The notes under the pieces are model-generated. The model was not told the origin of the DNA and did no database searches. It saw only the letters and a list, made by a program, of their open reading frames with translations. This document shows, piece by piece, positions 5,874 through 5,974 of a stretch of 5,974 nucleotides of DNA. The translations under genes were made by a program, and so were the position numbers. The stretch lies in NCBI GenBank assembly GCA_963510375.1, contig CAUPES010000027.1, positions 1-5,974 on the forward strand, read 5' to 3'. Positions within the stretch are counted from its first letter, which is position 1. Every line of letters starts with the position of its first letter. The DNA is from Fastidiosipila sp963510375. GTDB lineage: Bacteria > Bacillota > Clostridia > Saccharofermentanales > Fastidiosipilaceae.

Positions 5874-5974
5874 AAAAACCTCTCAATTTCTCCCATCCAT
5901 CATAAAAAAATTTCGAAATTATTCTTGTGTTTAACTTTACTTCTTCTTCTGTTTGAGAATGTATTATAATTTCA
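5872..5974 (-). CDS. C-terminal end of an upstream gene, possibly a TetR-type regulator (5' end outside window)
   Basis: A minus-strand frame enters from the right edge and runs 33 codons to TAA at 5874-5872. It ends RIISKFFYDGWEKLRGF and contains an acidic-then-basic amphipathic stretch (TEEEVKLN). The stop sits exactly at the base of an intrinsic terminator, which strongly suggests a real gene end. The closing aromatic helix (FFYDGWEKL) resembles the last helix of TetR-family regulators, and a local regulator is common ahead of such transporter operons. Without the N-terminal helix-turn-helix the family is a guess. No other information on function can be drawn from this fragment. Confidence 0.55.
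   Translation of the reverse strand, partial: EIIIHSQTEEEVKLNTRIISKFFYDGWEKLRGF

Noticed and set aside
5790..5874. Riboswitch or classical attenuator in the operon leader
   Set aside because: The untranslated stretch is under 100 bases. It holds one simple hairpin and one palindrome and shows none of the conserved cores I know for cobalamin, TPP or FMN riboswitches. The leader ORF lacks regulatory codon runs.

Overview
The window is AT-rich, densely coded, and reads almost entirely on the minus strand, from right to left. Short or overlapping gene junctions, strong AGGAGG-type ribosome binding sites and a TTG start point to a low-GC Gram-positive bacterium (Firmicutes, probably a clostridial lineage). 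This is inferred from style and protein families, not from a marker gene.

Layout in transcription order: (i) 5974-5872, the last 33 codons of an upstream gene, possibly a TetR-type regulator; (ii) 5873-5834, an intrinsic terminator that overlaps that gene's stop codon; (iii) 5826-5797, a 30-bp near-perfect palindrome that looks like an operator; (iv) 5776-5744, a 10-codon leader ORF with its own strong ribosome binding site, whose TGA overlaps the next start; (v) 5747-4014 and 4013-2229, two half-size ABC transporters (membrane domain plus ATPase), both with intact catalytic motifs and probably a heterodimer; (vi) 2263-1682, an ECF substrate-binding S-component of the Trep_Strep/MptD type; (vii) 1682-957, the ECF transmembrane coupling protein EcfT; (viii) 945 to the left edge, a double-domain ECF ATPase.

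The gene set is a compact uptake cassette: a two-subunit ABC transporter of exporter fold joined to a complete ECF module (S, T and A). Similar pairings are known to me from siderophore-type loci, where YbtP/YbtQ-like pairs act as importers. Uptake of a metal chelate or related small molecule is therefore a reasonable guess, but the sequence does not identify the substrate, and export by the ABC pair remains possible.

Four things stand out. The second ATPase domain of the ECF ATPase loses all resemblance to its family immediately after the first half of its Walker A motif, at about position 51, which suggests an insertion or rearrangement running off the left edge. A perfect 12-bp hairpin with a 3-base loop lies inside ecfT. 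The operon start combines a terminator, a palindrome and a coupled mini-ORF in about 130 bases, with no convincing sigma-A promoter. Finally, the ABC pair and the ECF module are packed as one translationally coupled unit.
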